DNA of 64,000 nucleotides from Nocardioides seonyuensis (GTDB lineage: Bacteria; Actinomycetota; Actinomycetes; Propionibacteriales; Nocardioidaceae). A program made the translations under genes and the position numbers. The notes beneath the pieces were generated by a model. The model had not been told where the DNA came from, did not search any database, and saw only the letters and a list, made by a program, of their open reading frames with translations. The stretch is taken from assembly GCF_004683965.1 (NCBI RefSeq), contig NZ_CP038436.1, positions 1,612,001 to 1,676,000 of the forward strand, in the 5' to 3' direction. Each line of letters begins with the position of its first letter. Positions within the stretch are counted from its first letter, which is position 1. Positions 8,551 through 20,069 of the stretch are shown piece after piece.

Positions 8551-9327
8551 ATGACCGACGACCTCCGCGTGCGCGTGCTCCAGTGGGCGAGTGGGCTTGA
8601 TCCAGCGGTCAACCGAGCGCGCCTCTCCGACGGCGTGACCAACGGGTCGCGGGACGCGGACCTGGTGGTCTTCCCCGAGGCGTTCGCCCGCGACTTCGGC
8701 GAGGCCGGCTCGGACGTCAGCGAGTTCGCCGAGCCGCTGGACGGCCCCTTCGCCGCCGAGGTCGGCCGGCTCGCGGGCCAGGGCGGCACGACCGTCGTGG
8801 CCGGCATGTTCGAGACCAGCGACGACCCCGCCCGGCCGTTCAACACGCTGGTCGTCCGCGGCGGCGCCGAGGCGGACTACCGCAAGATCCACCTCTACGA
8901 CTCCTTCGGCTACCGGGAGTCCGACCGGCTCACAGGGGGCGCCCTCGACCCCGTGGTGGTGGAGGTCGAGGGCTGGCGGGTGGGGCTGATGACCTGCTAC
9001 GACCTGCGCTTCCCAGAGCTGGCGCGGCGGCTGGTCGACCACGGCGCCGAGGTGCTCGTCGTACCCGCCGCGTGGTTGCCGGGTCCGCTCAAGGTCGACC
9101 ACTGGCGCACCCTCCTGACGGCTCGAGCGATCGAGAACACCGTCTACGTCGTGGGAGCCGCACAGCCTGCCCCCCGCTACTGCGGCCACTCGCTCGTGCT
9201 CTCGCCGCTCGGCGAGGTGCTGGCCGAGGCCGGAGCCGAGGAGACCGCGCTGGAGGCCACGCTGAGCCGCGAAGCCCTCGCCGGGGCGCGCCGCACCAAC
9301 CCCTCCCTGGCCAACCGCCGGCTGTAG
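8551..9327 (+). CDS. Carbon-nitrogen hydrolase (nitrilase superfamily, Nit/omega-amidase-like)
   Basis: A 258-residue nitrilase-fold amidase with the full Glu-Lys-Cys triad: Glu in 'VVFPEAFARDFG', Lys in 'YRKIHLYDSFGYRES', Cys in 'GLMTCYDLRFPELAR'. The Lys and Cys contexts are those of the Nit1/NitFhit and deaminated-glutathione amidase branch, so repair of deaminated metabolites or omega-amidase activity is the best guess. ATG start. The gene's TAG stop forms the first bases of the -10 hexamer of the next gene. Confidence 0.88.
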   Translation: MTDDLRVRVLQWASGLDPAVNRARLSDGVTNGSRDADLVVFPEAFARDFGEAGSDVSEFAEPLDGPFAAEVGRLAGQGGTTVVAGMFETSDDPARPFNTLVVRGGAEADYRKIHLYDSFGYRESDRLTGGALDPVVVEVEGWRVGLMTCYDLRFPELARRLVDHGAEVLVVPAAWLPGPLKVDHWRTLLTARAIENTVYVVGAAQPAPRYCGHSLVLSPLGEVLAEAGAEETALEATLSREALAGARRTNPSLANRRL

Positions 9328-9338
9328 CCTCCATCCTC

Positions 9339-10478
9339 GTGTCCCCCCGTCCCGCAGACCGCGCTCGCGGCAAGCGCGCGGCGGAACGACCCCCTTCTCG
9401 ACTGACCCGCGTCCGACCGGCCGCCCCCCGCCGTTCACCTCGGCCGACAGAGGCCGCACCGGCTGCAGCCACCGAGACCGCGCCAGGAGTGACCCAGCCG
9501 GCCGAGGCCTATACGCCACCGGCGTGGCTGCTCACCGCGTGGTGGGTCGTCATCGGCGCGGGGACCGTCGCCCTGCTGCTGAGTGCGTTCGACGTCGGTC
9601 CGGCGTGGATGTCGAGCGCCGCCTCGGTCGGCGTGGTGACTGCCTTCTCGTGGCTGCTCGCCACGCGTGCGGCCGGTCGTGCCTTCGTCTCGGCGCTCGT
9701 CGCGCTCGGGCTCGCGACGACCGCTGTGGTCGTCGGCGGCGAGGTGCTGCTCTCCGGGGCGTCGCTGATGACGTGCGTGGTCGGGGGCGTCTACGCCGTG
9801 ATGGCGACCGTGCCTGCCGTGACCTTCGGCCGGGCCGTGCGGGAGACGCTGATCGCCTCGGGGATCTCGGTGATCACCGCGCTCGCGGCGGTCGGCTTCG
9901 AGCCGTCGGTCTCGGTCGAGCGGTACGACATCGCCTCGGTGCTGCTCGCGCTCGTCCTCGCCGTCGCGATCGTCTTCCGGCTCGGCGCGGGCCTGCACGG
10001 CCTGGGGCGGCGCGGCCTGATCGCGGTCGCCTTCGCGCTCGGGGTGATGGTCGCGACGGTGGCCTACGCCGAGCTCCTGCAGCGTTATGGCAGCCAGGAC
10101 ATGATCACCACGGTCCTCGACTTCGTCGACGCCACCCGCGACCGGATCATCGCCTTCCCCCGCCCGCTCGTCGTGCTGCTCGGCATCCCCGCCCTCGTGT
10201 GGGGCACCCACCTGCGCGCCCGGCGGCGGCAGGGCTGGTGGGTGTGCACCTTCGGTGTCGCGGCGACCGTCCCGATGGCGGCCGGGCTGGTGGCCGCCGA
10301 CAGCTCCTACCTCGAGGCCGCCCTGCGTGCCGCCTACTCCCTGCTGCTGGGCCTGGGCCTTGGCTACCTGGTGATCCGCGCAGACCTGGCCCTCACCGGG
10401 TCCCGCGGGGCCGGGGCGCGGCGGGCCGAGGAGGCCGAGGCGCTGCGGCCCGAGCCGTCCCGCTTCGCCGAGCTCTGA
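9339..10478 (+). CDS. Multi-pass integral membrane protein of unknown function
   Basis: A 379-residue protein. The first 60 residues are Arg/Pro-rich and cytoplasmic; from about residue 61 ('WLLTAWWVVIGAGTVALLL') there are eight or nine hydrophobic segments, and a charged tail ends the protein. A short soluble piece around 'RYGSQDMITTVLDFVDATRDR' lies between later segments. I recognise no family. GTG 9339 was chosen because TAGCCT (9325-9330) ends 8 nt before it, matching other probable leaderless starts here; the same frame is open upstream inside the nitrilase gene but that part would be non-native. Confidence 0.65.
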   Translation: MSPRPADRARGKRAAERPPSRLTRVRPAAPRRSPRPTEAAPAAATETAPGVTQPAEAYTPPAWLLTAWWVVIGAGTVALLLSAFDVGPAWMSSAASVGVVTAFSWLLATRAAGRAFVSALVALGLATTAVVVGGEVLLSGASLMTCVVGGVYAVMATVPAVTFGRAVRETLIASGISVITALAAVGFEPSVSVERYDIASVLLALVLAVAIVFRLGAGLHGLGRRGLIAVAFALGVMVATVAYAELLQRYGSQDMITTVLDFVDATRDRIIAFPRPLVVLLGIPALVWGTHLRARRRQGWWVCTFGVAATVPMAAGLVAADSSYLEAALRAAYSLLLGLGLGYLVIRADLALTGSRGAGARRAEEAEALRPEPSRFAEL

Positions 10479-10551
10479 CGTACCCCGACGCCCTCCCGCG
10501 GGTCACGCAAGAATTCGCATCCCCGCTCGTCGCGCAACGATTTCCCCGTCC

Positions 10552-10587
10552 CCGCTGGTCGAGGAAGGACGAAGTCCTGTCACGAGA
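10552..10587 (-). repeat. Interspersed palindrome-bearing repeat, copy 2
   Basis: Inverted copy of 4395-4430: 32 identical bases at 10556-10587. It lies in the gap between the membrane-protein gene and the biotin carrier gene. Just upstream, 10502-10555 holds an imperfect duplication (CACGCAAGAATTCGC... and GCGCAACGATTTCC..., each ending in CCCCGCT), so this gap looks like a repeat landing site. Confidence 0.75.
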
Positions 10588-10641
10588 CCCAGCTCCCAGC
10601 GATCGAGGCCTACGGATCGGTAACCGTTAGCGTCGAGGACC

Positions 10642-10869
10642 ATGGCCCGCCACCGTCCTCTCGAGATCGTGTCCGAGCTCGTCGCGAACGTCCTCTCCCT
10701 GGAGTGCGCGGTCGGCGACGAGGTCGAGGCCGGTCAGACCGTCGTGCTGCTGGAGTCGATGAAGATGGAGATCCCGATGCTCGCCGAGCGAGCCGGGCGC
10801 GTGTCGGCGATCAAGGTCACCGTCGGCGACGTCGTGCAGGACGGCGACGTGCTCGTCGTGCTCGACTGA
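10642..10869 (+). CDS. Biotin/lipoyl attachment carrier protein (TB7.3-like)
   Basis: A stand-alone 75-residue biotinyl domain. The biotin-accepting Lys is in 'LLESMKMEIPML', and the flanking beta strands ('VGDEVEAGQTVVLLE', 'VGDVVQDGDVLVVLD') form the usual hammerhead. It closely resembles mycobacterial TB7.3 (Rv3221c), a biotinylated protein whose partner carboxylase is not certain. TAGCGT (10628-10633), 8 nt before the ATG, suggests a leaderless transcript. No carboxylase gene is nearby. Confidence 0.9.
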   Translation: MARHRPLEIVSELVANVLSLECAVGDEVEAGQTVVLLESMKMEIPMLAERAGRVSAIKVTVGDVVQDGDVLVVLD

Positions 10870-10904
10870 ACGCCACCAGGCCCAACCGCGAGATCTGAGC
10901 TCGC

Positions 10905-11156
10905 TCAGTCGGTGCTCTTCTTGCGGTCGAGGCTCGCGGCCGTGTAGGGATCGTGTCCTCCCGGCCCCTGCATCGCCTGGAAGTACATCGCCCCGACGCT
11001 GGGGTCGCCGCCGCCGGCGTGGGATCCGTGCACGTAGGGGCTGCGCTTCCGGCGCTGGTCGACTCGCCAGCCGGCGAACAGGATCGCGCCGAGGACCGAG
11101 CCGACAGACAGCCAGAACATGAACCCATCATTCACCGGCGATGCCACGGCGTCCAT
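10905..11156 (-). CDS. Small single-pass membrane protein, unknown
   Basis: Up to 83 residues: a short outer N terminus, one hydrophobic segment ('FMFWLSVGSVLGAILFAGW'), a basic stop-transfer stretch (RVDQRRKRS) and a polar tail rich in Gly, His and Asp. No family recognised. The start is uncertain because no ribosome-binding site precedes ATG 11156; a GTG further in, before the hydrophobic segment, is possible. It lies just downstream of tRNA-Ala and could be read on the same transcript. Confidence 0.55.
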   Translation of the reverse strand: MDAVASPVNDGFMFWLSVGSVLGAILFAGWRVDQRRKRSPYVHGSHAGGGDPSVGAMYFQAMQGPGGHDPYTAASLDRKKSTD

Positions 11157-11169
11157 GGAGTCCGAAGAG

Positions 11170-11245
11170 TGGTGGAGCCTAGGGGACTCGAACCCCTAAC
11201 CCCCTGCTTGCAAAGCAGGTGCGCTACCAATTGCGCCAAGGCCCC
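11170..11245 (-). tRNA. tRNA-Ala (UGC)
   Basis: Complete cloverleaf on the minus strand: acceptor GGGGCCT pairs with AGGCTCC, D-arm GGCGCAATTGGTAGCGC, anticodon stem CCTGC/GCAGG around TTTGCAA (anticodon TGC), T-arm AGGGGTTCGAGTCCCCT, and an encoded CCA end. Its place after gyrA and tRNA-Ile is conserved in Actinobacteria. Confidence 0.95.
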
Positions 11246-11258
11246 CGGTGGTGGAGCT

Positions 11259-11384
11259 TCAGGCCTTGTGGACGTTGTCCGTGGCCTCGGCCCAGAGGGC
11301 CTGCTCGTTCTTGCTCTGCTCCAGCTTCTTCTTGGCGAAGGCTGCGCCGGCGGCAGTGAGCAGGACCATCAGGATCTTCTTCAA
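11259..11384 (-). CDS. DLW-39 family small protein
   Basis: A 41-residue protein between the two tRNA genes. It starts with TTG at 11384, preceded by AAGGAGA at a good distance. The sequence has a hydrophobic start ([16 protein letters not shown]), a basic Lys run, and the conserved tail '[12 protein letters not shown]' that marks the DLW-39 family (here ALW in place of DLW). Family members lie at this locus downstream of gyrA in many Actinobacteria. The function is unknown; a small membrane-associated peptide is likely. Confidence 0.85.
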   Translation of the reverse strand: MKKILMVLLTAAGAAFAKKKLEQSKNEQALWAEATDNVHKA

Positions 11385-11410
11385 TGGACTTCTCCTTGGA
11401 GCGAGCTGGG

Positions 11411-11484
11411 TGGGCCTAAGAGGACTTGAACCTCTGACCTCTTCCTTATCAGGGAAGCGCTCTAACCGTCTGAGCTATAGGCCC
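11411..11484 (-). tRNA. tRNA-Ile (GAU)
   Basis: Complete cloverleaf on the minus strand: acceptor GGGCCTA with TAGGCCC, D-arm GCTCAGACGGTTAGAGC, anticodon stem CTTCC/GGAAG around CTGATAA (anticodon GAT), T-arm AGAGGTTCAAGTCCTCT. CCA is not encoded (CCC follows the discriminator A), so it must be added, in contrast to the neighbouring tRNA-Ala. Confidence 0.95.
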
Positions 11485-11568
11485 GGGGTGGTGCTGGCGC
11501 CGCGACGTGCGGCGACGCCGAAGATTACCTGACCCGCCCGAGGGGGAGCCAATCGAGGTGGGTCTGGC

Positions 11569-12102
11569 TCAGTGCTCGTCCTCGGAGAGGGTCACCTCGA
11601 TGCCGCCGAGCAGGGCGGCGGCGAGGTTGTAGAGGAACGCCGAGAGCGTGGCTAGCGCGGTCAGCAGGATGACGTCGAGGACGGAGACCAGCAGCGTGAA
11701 CCCGAGGACCCGCGACATCCCCACATAGGCGGTGATGTCGAACTCGCTGGTGTTGTTGTCGCCCTCGACGACGCTGGCGACCGCGGAGTTGATGGAGTCC
11801 CAGACACCGGCTGCTCCGAGCACCGACCACACCATGAAGATCGCCACGAACGTGACAACGCCGAAGGCGACCGAGAGCAGGAACGACGTCTTCATCACCG
11901 ACCAGGGGTCGATGCGGGTCAGTCGCAACCGCGCGCGCCGGGGAGCCTTCGCCGGGCGGCTCTTGCGAACCGGTGCCGAGTCGGAGCTGGCGCGGTGCTC
12001 CTGGGCGGCGTTGGTCAGCGTCGCCTGGACCCGCTCCCCGAACGAGGGCTTCGAGTCGTCACGTCCGGTCGACGACCGGGAGGTCGTGGTGCGCTCCGCC
12101 AT
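11569..12102 (-). CDS. DUF3566 domain-containing membrane protein
   Basis: A 177-residue protein with a polar, disordered N-terminal third and the DUF3566 domain: 'LRLTRIDPWSVMKTSFLLS', a first hydrophobic helix, a small loop, then 'VLGFTLLVSVLDVILLTALATL' and a short acidic C terminus. The family is always found next to gyrA in Actinobacteria (Rv0007 in M. tuberculosis) and its role is unknown. It starts 3 bp after the gyrA stop, so the two are co-transcribed. Confidence 0.92.
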   Translation of the reverse strand: MAERTTTSRSSTGRDDSKPSFGERVQATLTNAAQEHRASSDSAPVRKSRPAKAPRRARLRLTRIDPWSVMKTSFLLSVAFGVVTFVAIFMVWSVLGAAGVWDSINSAVASVVEGDNNTSEFDITAYVGMSRVLGFTLLVSVLDVILLTALATLSAFLYNLAAALLGGIEVTLSEDEH

Positions 12103-12105
12103 GGA

Positions 12106-14820
<2,715 letters not shown>

Positions 14821-14870
14821 CTGGGGCTCTCTCTGCGAATCTATCGATGTCTAGGACTGGTGCGATACAC

Positions 14871-16940
14871 CTAGATATCGAGGAATCGGACGTCCTTGGC
14901 GTTGCGCTGGATGAAGGAGCGGCGTTGCTCGACGTCCTCGCCCATGAGGATCGAGAAGATCTCGTCGGCCTGCGCCGCGTCCTCGAGCCCCACCTGGAGC
15001 ATCAGGCGCTGGGAGGGGTCCATGGTGGTCTCCCACAGCTCGTCGGCATTCATCTCGCCGAGACCCTTGTAGCGCTGGACGGGGTTCTCCTTGGGGAGTT
15101 TCTTGCCCTGGGCCAGGCCGTCCTTCATCAGGGCGTCGCGCTCGGCGTCGGAGTAGACGAACTCGTGCTCGTGGGGCTTGTTCCAGCGCAGGCGGTAGAG
15201 GGGCGGCTGCGCCATGTAGACGAAGCCGTGCTCGATCAGCGGCTTCATGAAGCGGAACAGCAGGGTCAGCAGGAGGGTGTTGATGTGGTGGCCGTCGACG
15301 TCGGCGTCGGCCATCATCACGATCTTGTGGTAGCGCAGCTTCTCGAGGTTGAACTCCTCGTGGATGCCGGTGCCGAGCGCGGAGATGATCGCCTGGACCT
15401 CGGCGTTGGCGAGCACCTTGTCGATGCGGGCCTTCTCGACGTTGAGGATCTTGCCCCGGATCGGGAGGATCGCCTGGATGCGGGGGTCGCGGCCTTGTCG
15501 CGCGGATCCGCCGGCCGAGTCTCCCTCGACGATGAAGACCTCGCACTCCTCGGGATTGGTCGACTGGCAGTCGCTGAGCTTGCCGGGGAGGCTGCCGCCA
15601 CCGAGCAGGCCCTTGCGGCCGCGGGCGAGCTCGCGCGCCTTGCGGGCGGCGATGCGCGCACTCGCGGCGGCCTGGCTCTTGCGGACGATGTCCTTGCCCT
15701 CGGCGGGGTTCTCCTCGAAGAAGGCACCGAGCTGGTCGTTGACGACCCGCTGGGTGAAGCCCTTGGCCTCGGTGTTGCCGAGCTTGGACTTGGTCTGGCC
15801 CTCGAACTGCGGCTCGCCGAGCTTGATCGAGATGATGGCGGTCAGACCCTCGCGGATGTCGTCACCGGAGACCCTGTCCTCCTTCTTCTTGATCAGGCCC
15901 CACTCCTCGCCCCAGTGGTTGACCAAGGAGGTGAGCGCCGCACGGAAGCCCTCCTCGTGGGTGCCGCCCTCGGGGGTGTTGATGTTGTTGGCGAAGGTGT
16001 GGACCGACTCGGTGTAGCTGGTGTTCCACTGCATCGCGACCTCGAGGCTCATCAGGCTGGGGGCCCCGGGCGGGGTCTCGGCCTCGAAGGAGATGACCGT
16101 CGGGTTGGCCTTGTCCTTGCGCCGGTTGAGGTGCTCGACGTAGTCGACGAGGCCGCGGTCGTACTTGAACACCCGCTCGAGGCCGGTCTCGGTGCGCTGG
16201 ATGGCGTCGGAGCTCGCCTGGTCCAGCTGCGGGTCGATCGTGGGGTCCTCGACGGCCTCGGCGATCTCGGCGGCGTGCTCGCGCTCGTCGCGGACCACGA
16301 TCTGGAGGCCCTTGTTGAGGAAGGCCATCTCGCGGATGCGGTTGGTGATCGTCTCGAGGTTGTAGTCGACGGTCTCGAAGATGTCCTGCGAGGCCCACCA
16401 GGTGATGGACGTGCCGGTCCGCTCGCCCGCCTCGAGCGGACGAACCTGCTCCAGCTCACCGTCGGGCACGCCGAGGGTGAAGGTCTGGCGCCACAGGTGG
16501 TCGCGGTTGCGGACCTCGGCGACCAGTCGCGTGGACAGCGCGTTGACCACCGAGACACCCACACCGTGGAGACCACCGGAGACCTTGTAGCCGCCCCCGC
16601 CGAACTTGCCTCCGGCGTGCAGCACCGTGAGGGCGAGCGTCAGCGCCGGCAGCTCCTGCCCGGGCGCCGTCCCGGTGGGGATGCCTCGCCCGTTGTCCTC
16701 GACCTTGATCGAGCCGTCGGCCTGCAGGGTCAGGACGATGCGGTCGCAGTAGCCCGCCATCGCCTCGTCGACGGAGTTGTCGACGATCTCCCAGATGAGG
16801 TGGTGCAGCCCCCGCTCGCCGGTGGACCCGATGTACATGCCCGGGCGCTTGCGGACCGCTTCGAGTCCTTCGAGGACCTGGATCGCGGAGGCGTCGTACT
16901 CCACGCCGTTGGGCTTCTCGACAGGGTTCTCGTCGCTCAC
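14871..16940 (-). CDS. gyrB: DNA gyrase subunit B
   Basis: ATPase subunit of gyrase (689 residues). The GHKL ATPase part shows '[17 protein letters not shown]', '[13 protein letters not shown]' and '[15 protein letters not shown]'; the TOPRIM part shows '[16 protein letters not shown]' and '[12 protein letters not shown]'. GTG 16940 was chosen because AGAGG lies 6 nt upstream; ATG 16946 touches that site, and the open frame upstream to 17060 would add a non-native extension. gyrB leads the gyrB-gyrA-DUF3566 operon. Confidence 0.98.
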   Translation of the reverse strand: MSDENPVEKPNGVEYDASAIQVLEGLEAVRKRPGMYIGSTGERGLHHLIWEIVDNSVDEAMAGYCDRIVLTLQADGSIKVEDNGRGIPTGTAPGQELPALTLALTVLHAGGKFGGGGYKVSGGLHGVGVSVVNALSTRLVAEVRNRDHLWRQTFTLGVPDGELEQVRPLEAGERTGTSITWWASQDIFETVDYNLETITNRIREMAFLNKGLQIVVRDEREHAAEIAEAVEDPTIDPQLDQASSDAIQRTETGLERVFKYDRGLVDYVEHLNRRKDKANPTVISFEAETPPGAPSLMSLEVAMQWNTSYTESVHTFANNINTPEGGTHEEGFRAALTSLVNHWGEEWGLIKKKEDRVSGDDIREGLTAIISIKLGEPQFEGQTKSKLGNTEAKGFTQRVVNDQLGAFFEENPAEGKDIVRKSQAAASARIAARKARELARGRKGLLGGGSLPGKLSDCQSTNPEECEVFIVEGDSAGGSARQGRDPRIQAILPIRGKILNVEKARIDKVLANAEVQAIISALGTGIHEEFNLEKLRYHKIVMMADADVDGHHINTLLLTLLFRFMKPLIEHGFVYMAQPPLYRLRWNKPHEHEFVYSDAERDALMKDGLAQGKKLPKENPVQRYKGLGEMNADELWETTMDPSQRLMLQVGLEDAAQADEIFSILMGEDVEQRRSFIQRNAKDVRFLDI

Positions 16941-17233
16941 GCGCATCCTCTGGTGGTTGGGCCACGCCGGTGGTCGGGGTGGGGCCGATGACATGCAAGG
17001 GGTCGCGACTGCACGCGTCGAATCCCGTCGACGGATGTGAGCCTGCGACCCACCGGCCATGATAGCCGTCTGAGCGCCTCAGATCACGCAGCAGCCCTCG
17101 AGCGGGGGAGGATTGTGGATGAGAGATGCCGCTGAGCGCTCACAGAGGCCGTCCTTGAGCGCCGATCAGGGAGGCAGATGTGTCCCCATATGGCTGGGCG
17201 GCTGCCAGATCGCCAGACCGCCGCAGGCGACGA
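16941..17233 (-). promoter_or_regulatory. gyrB upstream region with candidate promoter and operator
   Basis: A 293-base gap between dciA and gyrB without a gene. On the minus strand TATCAT (17059-17064) and GTGATC (17082-17087), 17 bases apart, form a candidate -10/-35 pair, leaving a leader of about 110 bases. The palindrome TCTGAG-CGC-CTCAGA (17069-17083) fills the spacer and reaches the -35, as an operator would. Supercoiling control of gyrB is known in other bacteria; any link to this site is inference. Confidence 0.45.
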
Positions 17234-17809
17234 TCAGCCGTAGGTGTCGCGCGGCCCGCGGCCGTCCCTGCTGGAGAGGCGACCCTTCTTCCACGTCGGC
17301 AGGTGGGGTCCGACGACCTCGATCACGGTCACGGTGCCGTGCCCGAGCTCGGTGTTGAGGCGCTTGAGGATCGAGGGAGCGAGGAGCTTGAGCTGGGTCG
17401 CCCAGGCGGTGGAGTGGGTGCGCACGACCAGACGCCCGTCGGCGAAGGACTCGGGGACGCTGTGGGTCGCCACCTCGTCGCCGACCAGCTCGGCCCAGCG
17501 ACCGAAGACCCCTTGGACCTTGAGGTCGAGCTCCCACCCGCGACTGGCGATCAGGCGCTCCATGCCGGCCTCGAGCAGCTGCGGGTCGCGGTCGTCGGGG
17601 TGTGCGCCTGCCGACTTCGGTGTCGTACGACGCCTCGGTTGCTGACGGCTGCGTGACTTCGGAGCCCGGCCCGGGCCGGCCGCGGCGGCCTTGGCCGCCG
17701 CTCGCGCCAGCTCGAGGCCGTCGGGCTGGTGCTCGGTGGGGGTCGGGTCGGGTCGGTGAGCTGCCTCGTCCGAGGGGATCGGCTCGTCAGACGTCGGCTC
17801 GTCAGGCAT
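17234..17809 (-). CDS. dciA: DciA-family protein (DUF721)
   Basis: A 191-residue protein with an Ala/Pro/Arg-rich disordered N terminus and the DUF721 domain at the C terminus ('[18 protein letters not shown]', '[19 protein letters not shown]'). DciA is the ancestral loader or partner of the replicative helicase DnaB in bacteria without DnaC/DnaI, and Rv0004 is the homologue between recF and gyrB in M. tuberculosis. The start overlaps the end of recF by 8 bp, so translation is probably coupled. Confidence 0.88.
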   Translation of the reverse strand: MPDEPTSDEPIPSDEAAHRPDPTPTEHQPDGLELARAAAKAAAAGPGRAPKSRSRQQPRRRTTPKSAGAHPDDRDPQLLEAGMERLIASRGWELDLKVQGVFGRWAELVGDEVATHSVPESFADGRLVVRTHSTAWATQLKLLAPSILKRLNTELGHGTVTVIEVVGPHLPTWKKGRLSSRDGRGPRDTYG

Positions 17810-18962
17810 CGCGCGTCACCTCCCCGTCGGCCACGAGGAACCGCACACCCTGCAGGGCCTCGGGCACGTCGGCCGCGACGGCGGCGGTGACCAGGACCTG
17901 CTCTGCTCCGGCGACGAGCTCGGCCAGCTGGGCCCGACGCTCGGTGTCGAGCTCGGCGAAGACGTCGTCGAGGACCAGGATCGGGTCGTCACCGTCGGCG
18001 CGGAGCAGGTCGTAGGAGGCCAGCCGCAGGGCCAGGGCGAACGACCACGACTCACCGTGGCTGGCATAGCCCTTCACCGGCAGGCGGAGGTCGCCGTCCT
18101 GGTGGCCCGTGCCGAGGGTGAGCAGCAGCTCGTCGCGGTGGGGGCCGACCAGGGAGACCCCCCGGTCGAGCTCGTCCTTGCGCCGGGCCTCGATCGCCGT
18201 CAGCAGCGCCTGCTCGAGCTGGTCCCGTGACGGCTGCTCCTCGAAGTCCAGGTCGATGCTCGCGCGGTACTCCAGGTCGGCGTCGTCACGGCTCGCGCCG
18301 CGCGCGACCGCCTCGTAGGCCTTGCCGAGGTAGGGACCCAGATCGGCGACCAGGCGCAGCCGCGCGGCCAGCAGCTCGGCGCCGACCCGGGCGAGGTTCT
18401 CGTCCCACACCACCAGGGTGGCCAGAGCAGAGTCGCGGGCAGATCCGCGGGCGAAGGCTGCCGTCTTGAGCAGGCTGTTGCGCTGGCGCAGCACCCGGTC
18501 GTAGTCGGCGCGGACCGCAGCCAGGCGTGGCGCCCGGAGCACCGCCAGGTCGTCGAGGAAGCGTCGACGGTCGGACGGGTCGCCCTTGACCAGCGTGAGG
18601 TCGTCGGGTGCGAAGACGACAGTCCGCACCAGTCCCACGATCTCGCGGGGTCGCGAGAGCGGGGACTTGTTGATGCGGGCGCGGTTGGCGCGCCCGGGGT
18701 TCAGCTCGACCTCGAGCACCGCCGTACGACCGTCCTTCACCACCGCCGCGCGCACGATCGCCTGGTCGGTCCCCGCACGGACGAGCGGTGCATCGGTCGC
18801 CACCCGGTGGGAGGAGAGCCGCGAAAGGTAGTCGATCGCCTCGACCAGGTTGGTCTTGCCCTGACCGTTGCGGCCGATGAACGCCGTCGCTCCCGGCTCC
18901 AGCGCGACGTCGAGGTCGGCGTAGGAGCGGAAGTTGTGCAGGGTGAGGTGGGCGACGTGCAC
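17802..18962 (-). CDS. recF: DNA replication and repair protein RecF
   Basis: SMC-like ATPase (386 residues) that with RecO/RecR loads RecA at gaps. Walker A is '[16 protein letters not shown]', the N-terminal signature '[15 protein letters not shown]' is typical, and Walker B/signature elements lie near the C terminus ('[14 protein letters not shown]'). GTG 18962 is used as start ([11 protein letters not shown]); the frame extends upstream but would run into gnd. It begins 7 bp after the gnd stop, and dciA overlaps its end. Confidence 0.96.
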   Translation of the reverse strand: MHVAHLTLHNFRSYADLDVALEPGATAFIGRNGQGKTNLVEAIDYLSRLSSHRVATDAPLVRAGTDQAIVRAAVVKDGRTAVLEVELNPGRANRARINKSPLSRPREIVGLVRTVVFAPDDLTLVKGDPSDRRRFLDDLAVLRAPRLAAVRADYDRVLRQRNSLLKTAAFARGSARDSALATLVVWDENLARVGAELLAARLRLVADLGPYLGKAYEAVARGASRDDADLEYRASIDLDFEEQPSRDQLEQALLTAIEARRKDELDRGVSLVGPHRDELLLTLGTGHQDGDLRLPVKGYASHGESWSFALALRLASYDLLRADGDDPILVLDDVFAELDTERRAQLAELVAGAEQVLVTAAVAADVPEALQGVRFLVADGEVTRDA

Positions 18963-18969
18963 GGGGCAG

Positions 18970-19968
18970 CTAGCTCTCCGAGGGCTCGGACTCGGTGCCG
19001 ACGCCGGCCTGCCGCGCCGCCCCGGCCTCCTCGGGCCGGCCCTGTCCGGACTCGCCGGCCTCGACGTCTCCACCCTTGGGGGGGACGGTCTGCATGGCGT
19101 GGCCGCCGAACTGGTTGCGCATCGCGGCCACTGCCTTCATGGCCGGGCTGTCGTCCTGGCGCGAGACGAACCTGGCATAGAGCGCAGCGGTGATCGCGGG
19201 AGTCGCGACCGCGTGCTCGATGCCTGCCTCGACGGTCCAGCGGCCCTCGCCGGAGTCCTCTGCATAGCCGCGGATCCCCTCCAGGCCGGGCTCTGCGTCG
19301 AGCGCCTCGACGAGGAGGTCGAGCAACCACGAGCGGATGACGGTGCCCTGGCGCCAGGAGCGGAACACCTCGGTGACGTTGTCGACCAGGTCGACCTTCT
19401 CGAGCAGCTCCCAGCCCTCGGCATAGGCCTGCATCATGGCGTACTCGATGCCGTTGTGGACCATCTTGGAGAAGTGGCCCGCGCCGACCTTGCCGGCATG
19501 GACGGCGCCGAACTGGCCCTCGTCGGTCTCGTGCGGCTTGAGCGCGTCGAAGGCCGGCTGGACCTTCTCGACGTCGGCCGCGTCGCCGCCGTACATCAGG
19601 GCATAGCCGTTCTCCAGGCCCCAGACGCCGCCGGAGACGCCGCAGTCGACGTAGCCGATCTTCTTCCTCGCGAGGAGCTCGGCGTTGGCGAGGTCATCGG
19701 TCCAGCGGGAGTTGCCGCCGTCGACCACGACATCGCCCTCGCCGAGGAGCTCGGCGAGCTCCTCGACCGTGCTGCGGGTCGCGTCGCCCGCGGGGACCAT
19801 CACCCAGACGACCTTGGGGCTCGGGAGCGCCTCGACCAGGGCGCTGAGCGAGTCGACGTCGCTGACGTCGGGGTTGCGGTCGTAGCCGGTGACGGTGAGG
19901 TCGGCGCGCCGCATCCGCTCGCGCATGTTGCCGCCCATCTTGCCCAGTCCGACGAGTCCGATGTGCAT
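18970..19968 (-). CDS. gnd: 6-phosphogluconate dehydrogenase, decarboxylating (short GndA type)
   Basis: Oxidises 6-phosphogluconate to ribulose 5-phosphate and CO2. The 332-residue length and the start '[19 protein letters not shown]' are those of the short, mostly NAD-dependent class, not the 470-residue E. coli type. The substrate signature 'GGNSRWTDD' and the catalytic Lys region '[20 protein letters not shown]' are intact. ATG 19968 has AGGAG 8 nt upstream. Its place between dnaN and recF is a known actinobacterial arrangement. Confidence 0.95.
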   Translation of the reverse strand: MHIGLVGLGKMGGNMRERMRRADLTVTGYDRNPDVSDVDSLSALVEALPSPKVVWVMVPAGDATRSTVEELAELLGEGDVVVDGGNSRWTDDLANAELLARKKIGYVDCGVSGGVWGLENGYALMYGGDAADVEKVQPAFDALKPHETDEGQFGAVHAGKVGAGHFSKMVHNGIEYAMMQAYAEGWELLEKVDLVDNVTEVFRSWRQGTVIRSWLLDLLVEALDAEPGLEGIRGYAEDSGEGRWTVEAGIEHAVATPAITAALYARFVSRQDDSPAMKAVAAMRNQFGGHAMQTVPPKGGDVEAGESGQGRPEEAGAARQAGVGTESEPSES

Positions 19969-20069
19969 GCCAGCAGCTCCTGGTGTCGTGGTGTGCGGTG
20001 CCTCCACTCAACCATCCCGGCGGTCAGGGGTGGAAGTGGTGCACGCCTCGGGCGGCAGGCGAGGCGAGC

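Noticed and set aside
11170..11484. tRNA genes as integration site of a genomic island
   Set aside because: Both tRNAs are flanked by conserved housekeeping genes and no integrase or duplicated tRNA 3' end is present.
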